Below are positions 53,345 through 63,008 of a DNA stretch of 64,000 nt, in pieces. Every line of letters starts with the position of its first letter. Position 1 is the stretch's first letter. The notes below the pieces were generated by a model. The model had not been told where the DNA came from. It searched no databases and saw only the letters and a program-made list of their open reading frames with translations. The position numbers and the translations under genes are program-made. The stretch is from Pectobacterium aroidearum (GTDB taxonomy: Bacteria; Pseudomonadota; Gammaproteobacteria; Enterobacterales; Enterobacteriaceae). Location of the stretch: positions 1,240,001 through 1,304,000 of the forward strand of contig NZ_CP166097.1 in assembly GCF_041228105.1 (NCBI RefSeq), in the 5' to 3' direction.

Positions 53345-53360
53345 GAACCGCTGCCGGTTC
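53345..53360. other. Short hairpin upstream of the small secreted protein
   Basis: GAACCG/CGGTTC with a four-base loop lies 25 bases before the start codon at 53320. The rest of 53361-53551 is A/T-rich with no gene seen. Confidence 0.3.
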
Positions 53361-53551
53361 AAAATTTTCTCATTTTGTATTGCTTTGTCTTTATCGCCGG
53401 GTGGTAATTAATGCCATCAATGATGCCTATAATTCCACCGTTACGCTCAGATTATCGGCAAATGTTGGCGAAATAAAAGCCTGTGAGTGTTACAACTTGT
53501 ATATTAATGAAGCTATTGTTATCGAAGTGATTTCACCATGTTAATTAACAA

Positions 53552-54382
53552 TCACTTTGCTGACGAAGAGCCGGGGCTTAATGCTGTTAATTGAGAACAA
53601 ATTTGTTGAGCTGCCAATAGCAAACGTGGGCCGCTACGGCTAAACCAGTCTTCATTCACGGTAATCACTGGCACTGCTAATTGCGGCTGCCAAAACGTCT
53701 GCACGCTGGCAATTTTATCTGGCGAACCGCCGATAATAATGGCCTGTGGTTGTCGCCTTAACACCTGTTCACGGCTAACCTGCGGCCAGGGCACTGGGCT
53801 ATCGCTAAAGATATTTTCTGCGCCGCACAGCGAAACGATCTGGCTTTGCAGCGTGGCTTGCGACGAAGTAAACAGCGGCTGAGTGCCGAATTGAATGAAT
53901 ACCCGAAGTGATGCTGCGTTCTGCCCCTCACCCGTGTGCCGTAGCCTGCCTATTTCCTGCTGAAAATCTGTCGCAGCCCGTTCGGCTTGCTCTGGATGGC
54001 GGCTGTAGGTCGCCAACTGTCGCAATGACGCGGGGATATCGTCTAACGTTTTTGCATCCAGATAAACGATGGGAATCGAGAAGTTGGCGAGCTGTTCCAG
54101 AGGCCGTTGTGGATTGCCCTCGCGCCAGGCCAGAATCAGATCGGGCTTAAGCGCGAGGATCCGCTCCAGGTTGATTCCTTGCCAGGAAGCCACCTGTTCC
54201 AGCTTTTTCGCTTCTGGTGGGTAATCTGACCAGGCGCTGACCGCAATCAGCTGTTCGCCCATGCCTGCTGCATAGGCCATTTCCGTTGCGTGTGGTGCGA
54301 GGCTAATGACACGCTGTGGAAGGGCATAAGCGGCGGTGCAGAGCAGTAGCCCGGTCAGCCAGGAGAGGAACCTGAGAGTCAC
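53552..54382 (-). CDS. btuF: BtuF, vitamin B12 periplasmic binding protein
   Basis: 276-residue class III binding protein for the BtuCD cobalamin importer. It has a signal peptide ([20 protein letters not shown]) and then [32 protein letters not shown], matching the BtuF N-terminal lobe. Later come [17 protein letters not shown] and [20 protein letters not shown]. The gene starts 2 bases after mtn ends, the same close pairing as mtn-btuF in E. coli. btuC and btuD are not in this window. Confidence 0.94.
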   Translation of the reverse strand: MTLRFLSWLTGLLLCTAAYALPQRVISLAPHATEMAYAAGMGEQLIAVSAWSDYPPEAKKLEQVASWQGINLERILALKPDLILAWREGNPQRPLEQLANFSIPIVYLDAKTLDDIPASLRQLATYSRHPEQAERAATDFQQEIGRLRHTGEGQNAASLRVFIQFGTQPLFTSSQATLQSQIVSLCGAENIFSDSPVPWPQVSREQVLRRQPQAIIIGGSPDKIASVQTFWQPQLAVPVITVNEDWFSRSGPRLLLAAQQICSQLTALSPGSSSAK

Positions 54383-54384
54383 GA

Positions 54385-55083
54385 TTAACGTGCGGCCAGC
54401 TTGGCCAGAATCGCTTCCACCATCCGCGTTGATTGCTGCGCGGCAACGCTTAGGAATTCATCGAAACTCAGGTGTGATGCTTTATCGGCTACATCAGAAA
54501 TGGCACGCACAACCACAAACGGGACGGCGAACTGATGGCAGACATGGGCGATCGCCGTCGCTTCCATTTCCACCGCGATTGCTTTCGGGAAGGTCGTGCG
54601 GATGCGTGCTAATGGTTCTGCGCCGTTAATGAAGGCATCACCGCTGACCACCAGACCGCGTACGGCGTTTAGCTGTAAATCAGCAATCGCTTCCTGTGCC
54701 AGCGCGATGAGTTTTTCATCGGCAGCGAAAGCGGCAGGGCAGCCCGCCATCTGGCCGGGTTCATAGCCAAAGGCTGTGACGTCGGCGTCGTGGTAGCGTA
54801 CTTCATCGGAAACCACGATATCACCCACGTTCAAGCTAGGTGCCAGCCCGCCTGCGGAGCCGGTGTTAATTACGACGTCTGGCTTGCTGTGCTCCAGCAA
54901 CAGCGTGGTGCCCAGCGCGGCGGAAACTTTGCCGATACCGGATTTCAGCAGAGCGACATCTACACCGTTGATTTGTCCAGTGTAAATTTCGCAACCTGCA
55001 CGCTGGAAGGTTTGACGGTTTTCAATCCGATCGCGCAGCAGCGTTACTTCTTGTTCCATCGCGCCGATAATACCGACTTTCAT
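54385..55083 (-). CDS. mtn: Mtn (Pfs), 5'-methylthioadenosine/S-adenosylhomocysteine nucleosidase
   Basis: 232-residue nucleosidase that clears methylthioadenosine (from spermidine synthesis) and S-adenosylhomocysteine, and makes the LuxS substrate. Catalytic Glu12 is in [26 protein letters not shown] is the ribose region, [12 protein letters not shown] binds the ribose hydroxyls, and the catalytic Asp is in RAISDVADK (about 197). The open frame extends 48 codons upstream, into dgt's divergent region, but [12 protein letters not shown] at 55083 is the E. coli start with the exact family length. It is divergent from dgt, 121 bases away. Confidence 0.96.
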   Translation of the reverse strand: MKVGIIGAMEQEVTLLRDRIENRQTFQRAGCEIYTGQINGVDVALLKSGIGKVSAALGTTLLLEHSKPDVVINTGSAGGLAPSLNVGDIVVSDEVRYHDADVTAFGYEPGQMAGCPAAFAADEKLIALAQEAIADLQLNAVRGLVVSGDAFINGAEPLARIRTTFPKAIAVEMEATAIAHVCHQFAVPFVVVRAISDVADKASHLSFDEFLSVAAQQSTRMVEAILAKLAAR

Positions 55084-55204
55084 AAGGTTCCCCGCAAATT
55101 CTGTTATAAATGGAAGGCGTGTAGCTGGGGTTAGTCTATCATGGCTAGCGGGATGAGATGGAGTGTGCATTATTTTGCTGTAGCGGGATGATAGGGAGAA
55201 CCGT

Positions 55205-56716
55205 ATGTCTGATATCGATTTCGCCAAAAAAATGAGCTTTCAGCGACATTTCAGCCGACCTAAAACGGCTGAGGATGCTTATACGATCGTGCGCCAGTTT
55301 GAGAGCGATCGGGGGCGTATTATTAACTCCGCCGCCATCCGCCGTTTACAGCAAAAAACTCAGGTCTTCCCGCTGGAACGTAACGCGGCTGTTCGTTCCC
55401 GTCTGACCCATTCGATGGAAGTTCAGCAGGTGGGGCGCTATATCGCCAAAGAGATTTTGCACCGCCTGCAAGGCGATGGGCGACTCGCAGAGTTGGGTCT
55501 TGACGATAGACAAACGCCGTTTGAAAGCATGGTCGAAATGGCGTGCCTGATGCATGACATCGGTAATCCGCCTTTTGGGCATTTTGGCGAATCGGCAATT
55601 AACCAATGGTTCAGAAAATGGCTGGATAGCCACTATCTGGACAGTGAATTCCCTGAGCATGTCGATGATTGTAAATCCCCTGTGCTGCGGATGCAGCAAG
55701 ACGGCTTGGATGAATTGCGTGGGAAAATCCGGCAGGATCTGAGCCATTTTGAAGGCAACGCACAGGCGATCAGACTGGTTCACACGCTGCTGAAACTTAA
55801 CCTGACCTACGGGCAGGTCGCCTGTATTTTGAAATATACCCGCCCCGCGTATTGGCACGGTAAGCTTCCGCCAGACTATGACTATTTAATGAAGAAGCCG
55901 GGCTACTATCTGGCAGAAGAAGCGTTTGTCGCCAAACTGCGTGAAGAGCTGGATATGGGGGAATTTCATCGCCATCCTCTGAGCTACATTATGGAAGCGG
56001 CCGATGACGTTTCTTACTGTATTGCGGATCTGGAAGATGCCGTCGAGAAAGATATGCTCACGATCGAAGAACTTTACGATCGCTTGCGCGAGAATTGGGG
56101 TGAGGGAGAAGAGAAAGACATCTTCGCTAAAACTATCGAACGTGCTTACAAAGAACGTAAGCGTTTGCAATGGCGCAGTCAGGATGATCAGTTTTTCATG
56201 AATCTTCGCGTTTATACCGTGGGGCAAATGGTGCCGCATGCTGCGCTGCGCTTTATCGATAACCTTCCTGAAGTCTATGCCGGCTCGTTCAATCAGGCGT
56301 TGCTTGAAGACGACAGCCCGCAGAACCGCTTATTAGGTATTTTCAAACGCGTCGCCTTAAAGCACGTTTTTAATCATCATGAGGTTGAACAGCTTGAGCT
56401 ACAAGGGGATCGCGTGATTCGTGGCCTGCTAGATATTTATAGTCCGCTGCTCGAAATGCCCTATCAGGATTTCAGTCAGCTTGTCCGCGACGACACGCAC
56501 AGACGCTATCCGATTGAAACTCGGCTTTATCACAAGCTATCCAGCAAACACTGTCTGGCCTACTGCGAAGCGGTTGCCGCGCTGGAGGCATTACCCGAAA
56601 ACGAGCGAATCGTCCGTGAATATTACTATCGCGCGCGTCTGATTCAGGATTACATCAGCGGTATGACGGATTTGTATGCCTACGATGAATACCGCAAGCT
56701 GATGGCGGCAGATTAG
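55205..56716 (+). CDS. dgt: Dgt, dGTP triphosphohydrolase
   Basis: 503-residue HD-domain enzyme that splits dGTP to deoxyguanosine and tripolyphosphate. The metal-binding motif reads [16 protein letters not shown] (His) and [18 protein letters not shown] (His-Asp), with another His/Asp in [16 protein letters not shown] (about 275). Length is close to E. coli Dgt (505). It starts [17 protein letters not shown] with GGGAGAA upstream. degP follows after 162 bases of non-coding sequence. Confidence 0.96.
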   Translation: MSDIDFAKKMSFQRHFSRPKTAEDAYTIVRQFESDRGRIINSAAIRRLQQKTQVFPLERNAAVRSRLTHSMEVQQVGRYIAKEILHRLQGDGRLAELGLDDRQTPFESMVEMACLMHDIGNPPFGHFGESAINQWFRKWLDSHYLDSEFPEHVDDCKSPVLRMQQDGLDELRGKIRQDLSHFEGNAQAIRLVHTLLKLNLTYGQVACILKYTRPAYWHGKLPPDYDYLMKKPGYYLAEEAFVAKLREELDMGEFHRHPLSYIMEAADDVSYCIADLEDAVEKDMLTIEELYDRLRENWGEGEEKDIFAKTIERAYKERKRLQWRSQDDQFFMNLRVYTVGQMVPHAALRFIDNLPEVYAGSFNQALLEDDSPQNRLLGIFKRVALKHVFNHHEVEQLELQGDRVIRGLLDIYSPLLEMPYQDFSQLVRDDTHRRYPIETRLYHKLSSKHCLAYCEAVAALEALPENERIVREYYYRARLIQDYISGMTDLYAYDEYRKLMAAD

Positions 56717-56795
56717 CGATGAACAGACGGCAATGGAAATCGCGAGTTTTGTAAAGCCGTTCAATATTTCCTTACGCTTCACGATCTTCCCCTCG

Positions 56796-56823
56796 GGAAC
56801 ATTGTTGGTCCATATTTATCTCA
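56796..56823 (+). promoter_or_regulatory. Possible sigma-E promoter of degP
   Basis: GGAACA (56796-56801) and TCTCA (56819-56823) with 17-base spacing resemble the RpoE consensus (GGAACTT ... TCTGA). degP is a classic sigma-E target in E. coli. The -10 differs from consensus. Confidence 0.5.
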
Positions 56824-56840
56824 TACAGCACGACCACTGA

Positions 56841-56862
56841 GTGTACCCGGTGTTGGGTACAC
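56841..56862. promoter_or_regulatory. Perfect inverted repeat in the degP 5' region
   Basis: GTGTACCC/GGGTACAC with a six-base spacer lies 18 bases after the putative -10 and 43 bases before the degP start. It could be an operator or a 5'-UTR hairpin; no known motif was recognised. Confidence 0.55.
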
Positions 56863-56905
56863 AGGCCGTAAGACTTGCGTGTTGATTACTATGAGACATA
56901 TTCCT

Positions 56906-58363
56906 ATGAAAAGAAAATCACTGGTTTTGAGTGCGCTGGCGTTAAGTCTGGCGATGGCGATGGGTACTACCACGGCGAATGCGGCTGAGTCAGCGGCGTC
57001 TGCCGCGTCATCGGGTCAATTACCCAGCCTGGCTCCTATGCTGGAAAAGGTCATGCCTTCCGTCGTAAGCATCTACGTGGAAGGGCATACCACGAAAGAA
57101 AACAATGCCGGCAAAGAAGGCATTCCGCCGCAGCTTCAGCCGTTTTTTGGTGAGAACTCGCCTTTCTGTCAGGACGGTTCGCCGTTCCAGTCGTCGCCGA
57201 TGTGTCAGGGAGACGGTGACGACGATGGCGACGGCCAGCAGCAACCAAAACAGGAAAACTTCCAGGCACTGGGCGCGGGCGTTGTGATTAATGCGGAAAA
57301 AGGCTACGTGGTGACCAACAGCCATGTGGTGGAGAACGCCGATAAGATTCAGGTTCGCCTCAGCGATGGCCGCAAGTATGACGGCAAAGTGTTAGGCAAA
57401 GACCCGCGTTCTGATATCGCGCTGGTGCAGTTGAAAGACTTTAAAAATCTGACCGCGATTAAGGTCGCCGATTCCGATCAACTGCGGGTTGGTGATTACA
57501 CGGTAGCGATTGGTAACCCGTATGGTCTGGGCGAAACGGCGACATCGGGCATCGTGTCCGCGCTGGGGCGTAGCGGGTTGAATATTGAAAACTACGAGAA
57601 CTTTATTCAGACCGATGCGGCGATTAACCGGGGGAATTCCGGTGGCGCGCTGGTGAATCTGAATGGGGAACTGGTTGGTCTGAATACCGCGATTCTTGCG
57701 CCAGATGGCGGCAATATCGGGATTGGTTTTGCTATCCCCAGCAATATGGTGAAAAGCGTCGTGGCACAGATTGTCGAATTTGGTGAAGTGAAGCGCGGCG
57801 AGCTGGGTATCACCGGGACGGAATTGAACTCCGAACTGGCGCAGGCAATGAAGGTTGATGCCCAGCGTGGCGCGTTTGTGAGCCAGGTGCGGCCGAAGTC
57901 GGCGGCAGACGAAGCAGGCATCAAGGCGGGGGATGTGATCGTCACGCTGAATGGCAAAGCGGTCAGCAGCTTCTCCGCGTTGCGTGCGCAGGTTGGCTCG
58001 CTGCCGGTGGGCAGCAAAGTGGCGTTGGGGCTGCTGCGTGAGGGTAAACCGCTGACGGTAGAGGTGACGCTGCAACAGAGCAATCAGGCTCAGGTGGCTT
58101 CCGGCAATCTCTACTCTGGCATTGAAGGCGCCGAGCTGAGCAATACGCAGGTGGACGGCGCAAAAGGCGTCAAGGTGGATAACGTTAAACCGGGGTCCGC
58201 TGCGGCTAAAATTGGCCTGAAGAAGGACGACATTATTCTCGGTGTCAACCAACAGGCCGTACAGAATATTGGCGAGTTGCGCAAAATTCTGGATAGCAAG
58301 CCGGCTGTATTAGCCTTGAATGTACGCCGTGGCGACAGCACGATTTATCTGCTGGCTCAATAA
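56906..58363 (+). CDS. degP: DegP (HtrA), periplasmic serine protease and chaperone
   Basis: 485-residue periplasmic protease-chaperone that degrades or holds misfolded envelope proteins, assembling into cages. A signal peptide (MKRKSLVLSALALSLAMAMG, cleaved after TANA) precedes the trypsin-like domain with catalytic His in VTNSHVVEN, Asp in DPRSDIAL and Ser in NRGNSGGALV. Two PDZ domains follow (about 290-370 and 395-480). The LA loop carries a disulfide pair and an Asp-rich insert GDGDDDGDGQQQPKQ unlike the Gly-rich one of E. coli. The frame opens upstream (GTG 56879, ATG 56891), but the ATG at 56906 starts the signal peptide. cdaR follows, as in E. coli. Confidence 0.95.
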   Translation: MKRKSLVLSALALSLAMAMGTTTANAAESAASAASSGQLPSLAPMLEKVMPSVVSIYVEGHTTKENNAGKEGIPPQLQPFFGENSPFCQDGSPFQSSPMCQGDGDDDGDGQQQPKQENFQALGAGVVINAEKGYVVTNSHVVENADKIQVRLSDGRKYDGKVLGKDPRSDIALVQLKDFKNLTAIKVADSDQLRVGDYTVAIGNPYGLGETATSGIVSALGRSGLNIENYENFIQTDAAINRGNSGGALVNLNGELVGLNTAILAPDGGNIGIGFAIPSNMVKSVVAQIVEFGEVKRGELGITGTELNSELAQAMKVDAQRGAFVSQVRPKSAADEAGIKAGDVIVTLNGKAVSSFSALRAQVGSLPVGSKVALGLLREGKPLTVEVTLQQSNQAQVASGNLYSGIEGAELSNTQVDGAKGVKVDNVKPGSAAAKIGLKKDDIILGVNQQAVQNIGELRKILDSKPAVLALNVRRGDSTIYLLAQ

Positions 58364-58427
58364 CCGCTCTGTTCAACGTGTAAGTTGATAATTGCCTTTT
58401 AAGACAGCTTGTTACGTTGATTATCTG

Positions 58428-58449
58428 GTCGGGCACTCCGGTGCCCGAC
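58428..58449. terminator. Hairpin after degP
   Basis: A nine-bp stem GTCGGGCAC/GTGCCCGAC with a four-base loop lies 64 bases past the degP stop. The following sequence is only loosely T-rich, so termination is plausible but not certain. Confidence 0.5.
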
Positions 58450-58595
58450 GACTTCTTGCTTCTCCATGAAAGCGCTTTTGTGAGTTCTTCCACAGATTTA
58501 ATCTAATTCCCGTTTCTTTGTTAATTTGCACAATGTGTGGCGCACGGTGTGGCGGTATGCTGGTGCAATTGTCAATGTTCCTCTCAGAGGTAAAA

Positions 58596-59753
58596 ATGGC
58601 GTCGTATCATCTCAATGCCAAGATGGCACAGGATATTGTCGCGCGGACCATGCAGATCATTGATAGCAATATCAACGTGATGGATGCTCGCGGTAAGATT
58701 ATCGGCAGTGGCGATCAGGAACGATTGGGGGAACTGCACGAAGGGGCGCTGCTGGCACTTTCGCAGGGGCGAGTCGTTGATATTGATGATGCCGTGGCGC
58801 GCCACCTGCACGGCGTGCGTCCGGGGATCAATTTACCCTTGCGCATCGACGGTGAAATCGTTGGCGTTATCGGTTTAACGGGCAATCCCAGCCAGCTGCG
58901 ACAGTACGGCGAACTGGTCTGTATGACGGCGGAAATGATGCTGGAACAGGCGAGGTTGTTGCATATGCTGGCGCAGGATAGCCGTCTGCGTGAAGAGTTG
59001 GTGCTGAACTTGATCCGTACTGACGATCTTTCTCCCGCCCTCATGGAGTGGGCGCAGCGCTTAGGCATCGATCTGAATAAGCCACGCGTCGCGGCGGTGA
59101 TCGAAGTGGACAGCGGGCAGCTTGGGGTGGATTCCGCCATGGCGGAGCTACAGCAGTTGCAGACGCTGCTGACCACGCCGGAACGTGACAACCTGATCGC
59201 GATCGTTTCCCTGACAGAAATGGTGGTGCTAAAACCGGCGTTGAACAGCCACGGGCGTTGGGATGCAGAAGATCATCGGCGGCGGGTGGATACGCTAATG
59301 TCGCGCATGGCGGAAAGCAGTCGGTTGCGGGTGCGGCTGGCGCTGGGGAACTATTTTGCCGGCCCCGGCAGTATCGCGCGTTCCTATCGCACGGCGCGCA
59401 CAACCATGAGCGTGGGCAAACAGCGTATGCCTGCTCAGCGCTGTTATTACTATCAGGATCTGATGTTACCCGTACTGCTGGACAGCCTGCGTGGCGGTTG
59501 GCAGGCAAATGAACTGGTGCGGCCGCTCTCGAAGCTTAAAGCGATGGACGGCAATGGTCTGCTGCGCCGGACGCTGGGTGCCTGGTTCCGTAATAACGTT
59601 CAGCCCGGCGCGACGGCGAAAGCGCTATTTATTCACCGCAATACGCTGGAGTATCGTCTCAATCGCATCTCTGAATTGACGGGTTTAGATCTGGGAAATT
59701 TCGACGACCGTCTGTTGCTGTACGTGGCTTTGCAGTTGGATGAAGAAGAGTAG
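58596..59753 (+). CDS. cdaR: CdaR, carbohydrate diacid regulator
   Basis: 385-residue activator of glucarate, galactarate and glycerate use in E. coli. An N-terminal sugar-diacid-binding domain (about 1-135, NINVMDARGKIIGSGDQERLGELH) is followed by a GGDEF-like middle part and a PucR-type C-terminal helix-turn-helix (FIHRNTLEYRLNRISELTGLDLG, given in part, about 340-365). MASYHLNAKMAQDIVART at 58596 matches the E. coli start; the open frame extends 26 codons upstream. Same position after degP as in E. coli, but the sulfate transporter cluster that follows differs. Confidence 0.96.
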   Translation: MASYHLNAKMAQDIVARTMQIIDSNINVMDARGKIIGSGDQERLGELHEGALLALSQGRVVDIDDAVARHLHGVRPGINLPLRIDGEIVGVIGLTGNPSQLRQYGELVCMTAEMMLEQARLLHMLAQDSRLREELVLNLIRTDDLSPALMEWAQRLGIDLNKPRVAAVIEVDSGQLGVDSAMAELQQLQTLLTTPERDNLIAIVSLTEMVVLKPALNSHGRWDAEDHRRRVDTLMSRMAESSRLRVRLALGNYFAGPGSIARSYRTARTTMSVGKQRMPAQRCYYYQDLMLPVLLDSLRGGWQANELVRPLSKLKAMDGNGLLRRTLGAWFRNNVQPGATAKALFIHRNTLEYRLNRISELTGLDLGNFDDRLLLYVALQLDEEE

Positions 59754-59998
59754 GGCTGAAAATTGACGGTTTTTACTTAACCCTGTTTGTTCTCCGCCGT
59801 ACTCACCTGATGCCGCAGGGCATCAGGGTTATCTCAGTTTTACTCGCAAAAAAAGAGGTCTGCTGCAATAAAATTGCTTAGATTGAAAACTATTACATAA
59901 CCATTAACAATATAACGCGATAGCATAAATTATCGCGAAACAATATTTTTGCCCCCTCCCTATATCCACTATTGTCACTTCCATGTTGTCAGCCTGAT

Positions 59999-60078
59999 AT
60001 ACCCATCCTATTTCAAGCTGCATGCGTGCTGTGCAAAACGATCGTGTTTTGCCCTGCAAATCGAATTATTTAAGTTAT
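59999..60078. repeat. Shortened ERIC-like element (80 bp)
   Basis: From ATACCCATCCTATTTCAAGC to TCGAATTATTTAAGTTAT. Instead of the CCCCAG/CTGGGG core it has GCAAAACGATCGTGTTTTGC, a hairpin related to the CAAAACG..CGTTTTG module of the enlarged ERIC copies. It lies between cdaR and sbp; the rest of that 385-bp gap shows no gene. Confidence 0.75.
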
Positions 60079-60138
60079 GAATCAGTCACATCCGTCATGA
60101 TTTTATCTGATACTTTCGAGCATTAGGGAGTGATAAGA

Positions 60139-61149
60139 ATGTCAATACGTCGTCTGGGGTTATCTGTTGCTACGGCAGCACTGTTGTTTTCCGGTGTGGC
60201 CTCGGCGGCTACCGAATTATTAAACGTGTCTTACGATCCGACGCGTGAACTGTATCAGCAATACAATGCGGCGTTTATTAAGCATTGGAAAGCGACCACC
60301 GGTGAAGATATCACTATCAAAAATTCGCACGGCGGTTCTGGAAAGCAGGCGCGTTCGGTGATTGACGGCTTGCAGGCCGATGTGGTGACGCTGGCGCTGG
60401 CCGGTGATATTGATGCATTAAACCTGAATCAACAGCTGATCGATCCTAAGTGGCAGGCGCGTTTGCCTGACAACAGCACGCCTTATACCTCCACCATCGT
60501 TTTTCTGGTGCGTAAAGGTAATCCAAAGCAAATCAAAGACTGGAACGATCTGGTGAAGCCGGGCGTTGAAGTCATCACACCAAACCCGAAAACTTCTGGC
60601 GGCGCACGTTGGAACTTCCTGGCTGCATGGGCGTATGCCAAAGCGCAACCGGGCGGTAATGATGAAACCGCACTGAAATTTGTGACTGAACTGTATCGTC
60701 ATGCGCCCGTTCTCGATACCGGTGCGCGTGGGGCAACCATTAGCTTTGTACAGCGTCAGTTAGGCGATGTGCTGCTGGCATGGGAAAACGAAGCGTACCT
60801 GTCTCTGCAAGAGCAGGGCGGCGATCAGCTTGAGATCGTCACACCATCTTTGTCAATTCTGGCTGAACCGCCGGTTGCCGTTGTGGACAAAGTCGTTGAG
60901 CGCAAGGGAACGCAGAAACAGGCTGAAGCTTATCTGCAATACCTTTACAGCGATGAAGCGCAGCGCATCATCGGTAAAAATTTCTACCGCCCACGTAACG
61001 CCAAGATTGCCGAAGAGTTTAAGGATCAGTTTGCACCGGTGAATCTGGTGACGATCGATAAGGACTTCGGTGGCTGGAAAGCGGCACAGGATAAATTCTT
61101 TAATGATGGCGGCGTGTTCGACGCAATCTTTAAAGAGATCAATAAGTAA
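60139..61149 (+). CDS. sbp: Sbp, sulfate-binding periplasmic protein
   Basis: 336-residue sulfate-binding protein with a signal peptide ([20 protein letters not shown], cleaved after ASA). Ligand-site segments: [28 protein letters not shown] (the sulfate phosphate-like loop), [14 protein letters not shown] and [11 protein letters not shown]. It resembles E. coli Sbp more than CysP. An ATG at 60139 has AGGGAG eight bases upstream; GTG 60130 is less likely. A terminator separates it from cysT by 150 bases, though all four genes share direction. Confidence 0.94.
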   Translation: MSIRRLGLSVATAALLFSGVASAATELLNVSYDPTRELYQQYNAAFIKHWKATTGEDITIKNSHGGSGKQARSVIDGLQADVVTLALAGDIDALNLNQQLIDPKWQARLPDNSTPYTSTIVFLVRKGNPKQIKDWNDLVKPGVEVITPNPKTSGGARWNFLAAWAYAKAQPGGNDETALKFVTELYRHAPVLDTGARGATISFVQRQLGDVLLAWENEAYLSLQEQGGDQLEIVTPSLSILAEPPVAVVDKVVERKGTQKQAEAYLQYLYSDEAQRIIGKNFYRPRNAKIAEEFKDQFAPVNLVTIDKDFGGWKAAQDKFFNDGGVFDAIFKEINK

Positions 61150-61172
61150 GTTTTAACGTCTGACGGATTAAG

Positions 61173-61197
61173 GCCGCTATCACCTAGCGGCTTTTTT
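61173..61197 (+). terminator. Intra-operon terminator between sbp and cysT
   Basis: GCCGCTA/TAGCGGC with a five-base loop is followed by six T, 23 bases after the sbp stop. Confidence 0.88.
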
Positions 61198-61301
61198 CAG
61201 GTTAAAAGGCTGGCGACAGCTGCCCGAAACCTTCTGTCAGGTAGCGCGTGTCGGCAAGCAGTTGTTGGCTGGGTAGTGAGTATGAAAATTAAAGGCACGG
61301 T

Positions 61302-62114
61302 ATGTCACAGCGTTCTTCCTCAGTGATTCCCGGTTTCGGGCTAACGTTAGGGTTTAGCCTGAGCTATTTAGGATTAATTGTCCTCATTCCGTTGGCGGGG
61401 ATGTTTTTATATGCCAGCCAACTAACGTTCGGCCAGTTTTGGGATCTGATAACCAGCCGTCAGGTGCTTTTCTCCCTGCGGCTTTCGTTTGGTACGGCGC
61501 TGGCTGCGGCTTTTATTAACGGTATTCTCGGGACGCTGCTGGCCTGGGTTCTTGTGCGTTATACCTTTCCCGGCCGTAAAGTGATCGATGCCATGATCGA
61601 CATGCCTTTCGCGCTGCCCACTGCGGTCGCGGGGATTGCTCTGACGGCGCTGTATGCACCGAATGGCCTGATTGGCTCGCTGTTTCCGTTCAAAATCGCC
61701 TACACCGGGATTGGCATCACGCTGGCGCTTATTTTTGTCACGCTGCCTTTCGTGGTCAGAACGCTGCAACCGGTACTGGCCGATATTCCGAAAGAAGTCG
61801 AAGAGGCTGCCGCCTGTCTGGGCGCGCGTCCGCTTCAGGTTTTCCGCCATGTTTTGCTTCCTGCGCTGTTACCGGCGTGGCTGACAGGCTTTGCACTGGC
61901 CTTTGCCCGCGGCGTGGGAGAGTACGGCTCCGTGGTGTTTATCGCGGGGAACATTCCGTTTAAAACCGAAATCCTGCCGCTGCTGATCGTCTCCAAGCTC
62001 GATCAGTATGACTATAAGGGAGCAACCGGGATCGGCGTGTTCATGCTGCTGGTTTCTTTCATTATGCTGCTGCTGATTAACGTGTTGCAGCGCCGCATTC
62101 AACCGAAACTGTAA
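61302..62114 (+). CDS. cysT: CysT, sulfate ABC transporter permease
   Basis: 270-residue permease half of a sulfate/thiosulfate importer, with about six membrane helices and the EAA loop EVEEAAACLGARPLQVFRHV (about 170-190). It pairs with CysW. The start ATG (MSQRSSSVIPGF) has no strong ribosome site; ACGG/AAAGG residues are near. cysW begins 12 bases after its stop. Confidence 0.93.
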   Translation: MSQRSSSVIPGFGLTLGFSLSYLGLIVLIPLAGMFLYASQLTFGQFWDLITSRQVLFSLRLSFGTALAAAFINGILGTLLAWVLVRYTFPGRKVIDAMIDMPFALPTAVAGIALTALYAPNGLIGSLFPFKIAYTGIGITLALIFVTLPFVVRTLQPVLADIPKEVEEAAACLGARPLQVFRHVLLPALLPAWLTGFALAFARGVGEYGSVVFIAGNIPFKTEILPLLIVSKLDQYDYKGATGIGVFMLLVSFIMLLLINVLQRRIQPKL

Positions 62115-62126
62115 GGGCTGGTCGTC

Positions 62127-63008
62127 ATGGAACAGGTTATTTCCGCTCAGGCCAGCGCGGCTAAAAGAAAAAAGCAGCCCGCAGCCTATTACATTCTGGT
62201 TTCACTCGCGTGGATCGTCTTTTTTCTAATTCTGGTTCTGCCGCTGATGATGGTGGTGACACAGGGACTGGATAAAGGCGTCGGCGCATTTTGGGACGCG
62301 ATTACCGAACCTGATGCGATCTCTGCGCTCAAGCTGACGCTGCTTGCGACCGTCATTTCCGTGCCGTTAAACGTGGTGTTCGGATTGGCGACGGCGTGGT
62401 GTGTAACGAAATTCGAGTTTCGTGGTAAGAGCTTTCTGCTGGCGTTGATCGATTTACCGTTTTCCGTATCCCCCGTTGTGGCGGGGTTGGTGTATGTGCT
62501 GTTGTTTGGTGCACAAAGCAAGATCTATCCCTTCCTGCTCGAGCACGATCTGCAAATTGTTTACGCCGTACCGGGCATCGTGCTGGCGACGATTTTCGTC
62601 ACACTGCCTTATGTTGCCCGTGAGCTGATTCCGCTGATGGAAGAGCAGGGGTCGCAGGAAGAAGAAGCTGCACGTCTGCTGGGAGCGAACGGCTGGCAAA
62701 TGTTCTGGCATATCACGCTGCCGAATGTGAAGTGGGCGCTGATTTACGGCGTGGTGCTGTGTACCGCGCGCGCGATGGGCGAGTTTGGTGCCGTTTCCGT
62801 CATATCCGGCCATATTCGCGGCCTGACGAACACGCTGCCGCTGCATATCGAAATTCTTTATAACGAGTACAACATCGTTGCGGCCTTCAGCGTGGCGATT
62901 CTGCTGCTGATCATGTCGCTGGTGGTGCTGTTACTGCGCCAGTGGAGTGAAGGTCGATTGACGAAGCAAATACAGAAACAACAGGAGTTGGCCAAAAATG
63001 AGCATTGA
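62127..63008 (+). CDS. cysW: CysW, sulfate ABC transporter permease
   Basis: 293-residue second permease half, with about six helices and the EAA loop [20 protein letters not shown] (about 175-195). It is close to E. coli CysW in length (291). Its 3' end overlaps the cysA start by 11 bases, implying coupled translation. It acts with CysT and CysA as the membrane core of the sulfate importer. Confidence 0.94.
   Translation: MEQVISAQASAAKRKKQPAAYYILVSLAWIVFFLILVLPLMMVVTQGLDKGVGAFWDAITEPDAISALKLTLLATVISVPLNVVFGLATAWCVTKFEFRGKSFLLALIDLPFSVSPVVAGLVYVLLFGAQSKIYPFLLEHDLQIVYAVPGIVLATIFVTLPYVARELIPLMEEQGSQEEEAARLLGANGWQMFWHITLPNVKWALIYGVVLCTARAMGEFGAVSVISGHIRGLTNTLPLHIEILYNEYNIVAAFSVAILLLIMSLVVLLLRQWSEGRLTKQIQKQQELAKNEH

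Noticed and set aside
57392-58252. 286-codon open frame antisense to degP
   Set aside because: It is the mirror of degP codon bias, has no recognisable motif or ribosome site, and degP itself is certain.
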